Origin: Dehalococcoidia bacterium UBA5760
GTDB taxonomy: Bacteria; Chloroflexota; Dehalococcoidia; Dehalococcoidales; UBA5760
NCBI GenBank assembly: GCA_002418895.1
Contig: DIFA01000013.1
Location: 62,503 to 70,211 of the forward strand
Direction of reading: 5' to 3'
Length of the DNA stretch: 7,709 nucleotides
Below are positions 4,972 through 7,709 of this stretch, in pieces. Made by a program: the position numbers and the translations under genes. Below the pieces are notes generated by a model. The model was not told the DNA's origin. It saw nothing but the letters and a program-made list of their open reading frames with translations, and did no database searches. How positions within the stretch are numbered: the stretch's first letter is position 1; each line of letters starts with the position of its first letter.

Positions 4972-5271
4972 CTAGTGCCGTAGTTCCTCTATAATCACTA
5001 TCAGTGCCTTTTTAGCGTCAGTTGTAAGCTTTCGATCAGCTTTAATCGCGGCAATGGCATCAGTTACCACTCCTTCACGCCCTGTAAGAAGAGAGTCAGT
5101 AGTCACTCCCAGCGTCTCAGCCAGTTTAGGTAGGAGATCCAGCGACGGAGACCCCTTATCTTGTTCAATAAGAGAAACATGCTGTGGAGTCACCTTAACA
5201 GCTTCAGCCAACTGTCGTTGAGTAATACTAAGGTCTGTTCTCCGATTTCTTACTCTTGTTCCTAAACTCAC
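4972..5271 (-). CDS. Xre/Cro-type helix-turn-helix regulator
   Basis: A 99-residue protein if the GTG at 5271 is used (MSLGTRVRNRR...). Residues about 3-59 form an HTH_3 domain: TDLSITQRQLAEAVKVTPQHVSLIEQDKGSPSLDLLPKLAETLGV. The rest is a short helical tail rich in charged residues, which may be a dimer region. I prefer the GTG because family proteins start just before the first helix and a G-rich stretch (AGGGAAGTGGGG) lies upstream. The in-frame ATG at 5319 and TTG at 5343 would add 16 or 24 residues without a ribosome site. It is divergent from the AAA+ gene with about 115 bases between them, the typical position of a repressor that controls its own and its neighbour's promoter on a mobile segment. 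Confidence 0.85.
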   Translation of the reverse strand: MSLGTRVRNRRTDLSITQRQLAEAVKVTPQHVSLIEQDKGSPSLDLLPKLAETLGVTTDSLLTGREGVVTDAIAAIKADRKLTTDAKKALIVIIEELRH

Positions 5272-5350
5272 TTTAATAACCCCACTTCCCTGGACTGTTC
5301 CACACAGCCTAACAGCCATTTTATTACTTGAGCAATCAATCAATTAATAA

Positions 5351-5380
5351 TCGACATCTATGTAAACACCGTCCTATACT
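5351..5380 (+). promoter_or_regulatory. Promoter of the AAA+ gene; predicts a leaderless transcript
   Basis: TCGACA at 5351-5356 (one mismatch to TTGACA), an 18-base spacer and TATACT at 5375-5380 (one mismatch to TATAAT). The ATG begins at 5387, six bases after the -10, which is where transcription would start. No Shine-Dalgarno sequence precedes the ATG. Together these suggest a transcript beginning at or next to its start codon. Confidence 0.55.
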
Positions 5381-5386
5381 ACCAAT

Positions 5387-6156
5387 ATGAACAAGAAGAG
5401 CTGCGTTATCTGCTATGACCCCATCTATGAGGATGAACCGGTAGAGATACCGACACCAAGCTATGAGCCGGATAAGTTTGCTCACCACTACTGCTTCTTA
5501 TCGAAGCTTGAGGAGATAGCCAGTGACGCTACCAGGGAGAAAATGCTACGGTACATTATAACCTATGAGAAGAATCACCACATCAACTATCTCAGGGATA
5601 AATCTAATCCGAACGTGTCCGGTTGGGAAGCTCAGGTCATCGGATTACCGACTCAAAAGCTAAGGCCACTTATCAACGGGGGAATCCTGGGCATTACCTT
5701 TAGCTCCAACAGCTCAACCTACTATGCCCTGGCTGGCAAAGACGTTGTGGAGGCATTCCTGGAAGGTAGAATCATGCCTCATGCCAATCCGGGTAACCAT
5801 GAGCTTGGGTTACCGGATGACCTGTTTGCCTGCATCATCAACTATGACGACGTGAAAGACGAGATAAGGTTTACCCTGAGAGAAGGGAAAAGGAATCATT
5901 ACATCATGGTTGGGCCACCGGCTACCGCCAAAAGCCTCTTCCTGATGGAATTGGCCAGACTAAGCGGTACTTACCAAGCAACCGGATCAACGGTAACCGG
6001 TCCCGGTCTTACCGATGCGCTACTCACCTATCAGCCGAGAATCCTGGTTCTGGATGAGCTTGATAAAGTGAAAATGGACACCACGGCGTGCTTTTATCAG
6101 CGATGGAGACGGGAGATATCTTACAAACGAAATACCGAAGGCACGGCGGAAAGAGG
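5387..6156 (+). pseudogene. AAA+ ATPase with N-terminal Cys motif, frameshifted and cut by an IS
   Basis: Residues 1-40 carry C6-x2-C9 and H33/H34...C36, a possible zinc-binding knuckle. Residues about 50-130 look like a winged-helix or adaptor region. Residues about 155-233 are the front half of an AAA+ domain: Walker A GPPATAKS (176-183) and Walker B ILVLDELD (219-226). After Thr233 the frame degenerates and stops at 6173-6175. From 6089 the +1 frame instead gives VLLSAMETGDILQTKY, the expected post-Walker-B segment of MCM/MoxR-like ATPases. One G therefore seems lost in GCG(G)TG near 6086-6090. The IS then begins near 6157, and sensor 1, arginine finger and lid are absent. A replication or DNA-processing ATPase of a mobile element is likely, but I do not recognise a named family. 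The start has no ribosome site and a promoter directly before it. Confidence 0.75.
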
Positions 6157-6165
6157 TGTATACCG

Positions 6166-6183
6166 TCAGCGATAATGGGACAC
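6166..6183 (+). repeat. Left inverted repeat of the IS, with a GATAAT -10
   Basis: TCAGCGATAATGGGACAC matches the right end with one extra T. GATAAT at 6171-6176 is a -10-like hexamer pointing into the element, 90-odd bases before orfA. Confidence 0.85.
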
Positions 6184-6272
6184 AAATAGGGTCATTATAA
6201 CCGTACACTTTGGATGGTGGCACGAGCTCCTTTAGAGGTAGTAGACTGACTAAGTATTGAAAGGAGCGAATT

Positions 6273-6731
6273 GTGTCCCAGGAAAACAAAGATAAAGCAG
6301 ATGCTGCCGAGGCCAGAACCCAGCAAACCAGGGGCTTTATGCAGCAGGTTAGAGTAGCAGCCAGGCGGAAGTACACCCCGGAGGAGAAAGTCCGTGTCGT
6401 GCTGGAGGGGTTCCGTCGGGAAGTGGCAGTCAATGAACTCTGCCGCCGAGAGGGCATCAAGCCAGGAGCCTATTACGCCTGGACCAAGGACTTCATAGAG
6501 GCTGGGAAGGAGCGGCTCACCCGGGATAGCGTCCGGGATGCCACTCGCCAGGAAATCGGAGAGCTAAAGCGAGAGAACGCCGAGCTCAAGCATTTAGTGG
6601 CTGACCTTTCGCTGGATGTCTACCGTCTCAAAAAACGACTATTCCTCCGTTGGACCACAACGGCGACGGCACATGAGTGCCGCGGACAAAGCTATTATCC
6701 TGGCCCAGGTGGAACAACAGCCCAAGGGTAA
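6273..6731 (+). CDS. IS3-family OrfA (HTH_Tnp_1, DNA-binding subunit of the transposase)
   Basis: Starts with GTG at 6273 behind AAGGAG six bases upstream. Residues about 32-90 are the helix-turn-helix (RKYTPEEKVRVVLEGF, AVNELCRREGIKPGAYYAW). About 94-120 is a leucine-zipper helix (IGELKRENAELKHLVADL) used for pairing with OrfAB. Up to LKKRL (about residue 122) it is typical. The last 30 residues, in the overlap with orfB, are not family-like, since the DNA there also encodes the start of OrfB. The frame reaches its stop at 6729-6731, so the overlap is 116 bases. An A6 run at 6630-6635 lies at the expected shift point. Function: binds the inverted repeats and regulates transposition. Confidence 0.88.
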   Translation: MSQENKDKADAAEARTQQTRGFMQQVRVAARRKYTPEEKVRVVLEGFRREVAVNELCRREGIKPGAYYAWTKDFIEAGKERLTRDSVRDATRQEIGELKRENAELKHLVADLSLDVYRLKKRLFLRWTTTATAHECRGQSYYPGPGGTTAQG

Positions 6732-7614
6732 ACGACAGGTGCTCATGACATTGGGGATACCGAAAAGCAGCTACTATCGGTGGCGGCGTGGGCAGCATGA
6801 TTCAAGAAATAGAAGAAGACCATGGAACCGGATCACTCCCGAAGAAGAAGGCCGGATACTTGCGGTAGCCCGGGAGTTTCCCGAACTCAGCAGTCGGCAA
6901 CTCTCAACCTGGATCACAGATAATGAAGGCTTTGCCGTATCCGAGTCAACAGTATACCGAATTCTAAGAAGGGAGGGGTTGGTGAAACGTCAGGAGACGC
7001 AACTCATGGCTGCTAAGGAATACCATACCAAGACCACACGGCCGCACCAGATGTGGGCAACTGATGCCTCCTATTTCCGGGTGGTTGGTTGGGGCTACTA
7101 TTACCTGGTGACCGTGATGGACGACTATTCCCGCTTCATTCTGGACTGGAAATTGCAAAAGGACATGTCGGCTAATTCCCTGATCGAGGTAGTTCAGGGA
7201 GCGGTGGATGCTACCGGCATGACTGATGTTCCTGTCGAAGACCTCACCAGGCTGCTCTCAGATAACGGCGCCGGCTACGTCTCGAGGACCTTCCGGGACT
7301 ACCTGCGTCTGGTCGGTATCGGGCATATCCTGGCTGCACCATATCACCCCCAGACTAACGGCGAGGTGGAACGTTACCAACAGTCTCTGAAACGAGAGGT
7401 TAATCAGCTACCTTATGAACTTCCCAGCCAACTGGAACGGGCTATCGCTGACTTCGTCGACTATTACAACTACCGTCGCTACCACAAGGCACTCGACAAC
7501 GTGACGCCTGCAGATGTCTTGTATGGCAGGAAAGATGACATCCTGCAACGCAGAAAGGAGGTGCAAATACAAACAATCAATCGCCGTAGAGAATACAACC
7601 GGGACCTCAAGTAG
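6616..7614 (+). CDS. IS3-family OrfB (DDE transposase, integrase core)
   Basis: A 332-codon frame from the ATG at 6616; Met20 (ATG 6673) is another possible start. Residues about 20-70 resemble the HTH_21 segment (MSAADKAIILAQVEQQ, GIPKSSYYRWRRG). Residues about 140-310 are the rve integrase core with catalytic D150 (WATDASYF), D216 (LLSDNGAGY) and E252 (NGEVERY), with exactly 35 residues between D216 and E252. The C-terminal YNYRRYHKALDNVTPADVLYG is the standard end. The frame is intact to the TAG at 7612-7614. It lies in the +1 phase relative to orfA, not the -1 phase used by classical IS3 members, so fusion by the usual slippage would not work here as written. It is probably catalytic if expressed on its own start or by another kind of recoding. 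Confidence 0.92.
   Translation: MSTVSKNDYSSVGPQRRRHMSAADKAIILAQVEQQPKGKRQVLMTLGIPKSSYYRWRRGQHDSRNRRRPWNRITPEEEGRILAVAREFPELSSRQLSTWITDNEGFAVSESTVYRILRREGLVKRQETQLMAAKEYHTKTTRPHQMWATDASYFRVVGWGYYYLVTVMDDYSRFILDWKLQKDMSANSLIEVVQGAVDATGMTDVPVEDLTRLLSDNGAGYVSRTFRDYLRLVGIGHILAAPYHPQTNGEVERYQQSLKREVNQLPYELPSQLERAIADFVDYYNYRRYHKALDNVTPADVLYGRKDDILQRRKEVQIQTINRRREYNRDLK
6630..6635 (+). other. A6 run at the orfA-orfB overlap, possible slippage site
   Basis: Six A bases in CTC AAA AAA CGA (orfA frame) lie just after the zipper, where IS3 elements place their A AAA AAG shift site. A -1 slip here leads to a TGA at 6674-6676, whereas +1 (or -2) leads into orfB. Confidence 0.45.
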
Positions 7615-7659
7615 CTTGCTAATGCCGTCTGATTATGCCAAAAATGTCCGGTTTAAAAA

Positions 7660-7676
7660 GTGTCCCATTTCGCTGA
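7660..7676 (-). repeat. Right inverted repeat of the IS, followed by TTGACA
   Basis: GTGTCCCATTTCGCTGA is the inverted partner of 6166-6183 (one base shorter). TTGACA at 7677-7682, a perfect -35 hexamer, points outward from the right tip. Confidence 0.85.
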
Positions 7677-7709
7677 TTGACAACAAAGTCTGGGTATTGT
7701 TTCTACATT

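Larger units (their letters stand above)
6157..7682 (+). mobile_element. IS3-family insertion sequence, about 1.5 kb
   Basis: It contains orfA (HTH plus leucine zipper) and an overlapping orfB (DDE integrase core), the IS3-family layout. The clear inverted repeat is TCAGCGATAATGGGACAC (6166-6183) against the complement of GTGTCCCATTTCGCTGA (7660-7676), with one inserted base. I extend the ends to TGT at 6157 and ACA at 7682 because IS3-type tips begin with TG and end with CA. Joining these tips with a 3-base spacer also builds a good junction promoter. If only the strict repeat is used, the element is 6166-7676. No target duplication is visible at either choice. It interrupts the AAA+ gene. 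Confidence 0.85.

Noticed and set aside
5792..5814. GGTAACC...GGTTACC inverted repeat resembling the hcp operator
   Set aside because: The spacing is nine bases, not four, and it lies inside the AAA+ coding sequence away from any promoter, so chance is more likely.
6020..6460. Minus-strand ORF across the AAA+ end and the IS left end
   Set aside because: It crosses the IS boundary and opposes real coding frames, so it is a shadow.
1..7709. CRISPR array, riboswitch or rRNA
   Set aside because: No regularly spaced repeats, no conserved riboswitch core and no rRNA-like sequence were seen on either strand.

Overview
The window looks like accessory DNA in an anaerobic (or oxygen-avoiding) bacterium. 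A hybrid-cluster protein with its Crp/Fnr regulator, a peroxiredoxin that appears to be a selenoprotein, and good Shine-Dalgarno sites all point to a bacterium with selenocysteine machinery. My feel for the protein sequences is Dehalococcoidia-like Chloroflexota or another anaerobic lineage, but nothing here fixes the taxon. All three recognisable tRNA genes encode their CCA ends.

Layout. Bases 1-348 are a tRNA cluster: the 3' part of tRNA-Leu(GAG), tRNA-Gly(GCC), tRNA-Cys(GCA), then only the 5' half of a decayed tRNA-Leu(UAA). Bases 349-4640 carry stress genes. A leftward set (hcp, a small cupin, a small Cys-rich zinc-ribbon protein) is divergent from a Crp/Fnr regulator, with a perfect GGTAAC-N4-GTTACC palindrome between hcp and the regulator. 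A strong hairpin separates the regulator from a convergent peroxiredoxin gene. That gene has an in-frame TGA exactly at the peroxidatic cysteine codon, followed by a hairpin that fits the bacterial SECIS rules, so I annotate it as one 238-residue selenoprotein. At 4468-4680 there is the broken C-terminus of a tyrosine recombinase, running into a second 5' half of tRNA-Leu(UAA) cut at the same base as the first.

Bases 4681-7709 look like a second mobile segment. It holds an Xre-type repressor and a divergent AAA+ ATPase gene with a promoter that predicts a leaderless transcript. The ATPase gene is frameshifted and then interrupted by an IS3-family insertion sequence (about 6157-7682) with overlapping orfA and orfB.

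Reading of the whole. tRNA-Leu(UAA) in the cluster seems to have served as an integration target at least twice. Each event left a 5' half behind and moved the working tRNA rightwards, so an intact tRNA-Leu(UAA) is predicted downstream of the window. The cargo of the older island (349-4640) would be a nitrosative and peroxide defence set: Hcp reduces NO or hydroxylamine, the regulator probably controls it, and the seleno-peroxiredoxin removes peroxides. The clearest unusual items are the selenoprotein with no resolving cysteine, the serial tRNA half-sites with an integrase remnant, and the IS ends that would form a near-consensus promoter when joined in a circle.
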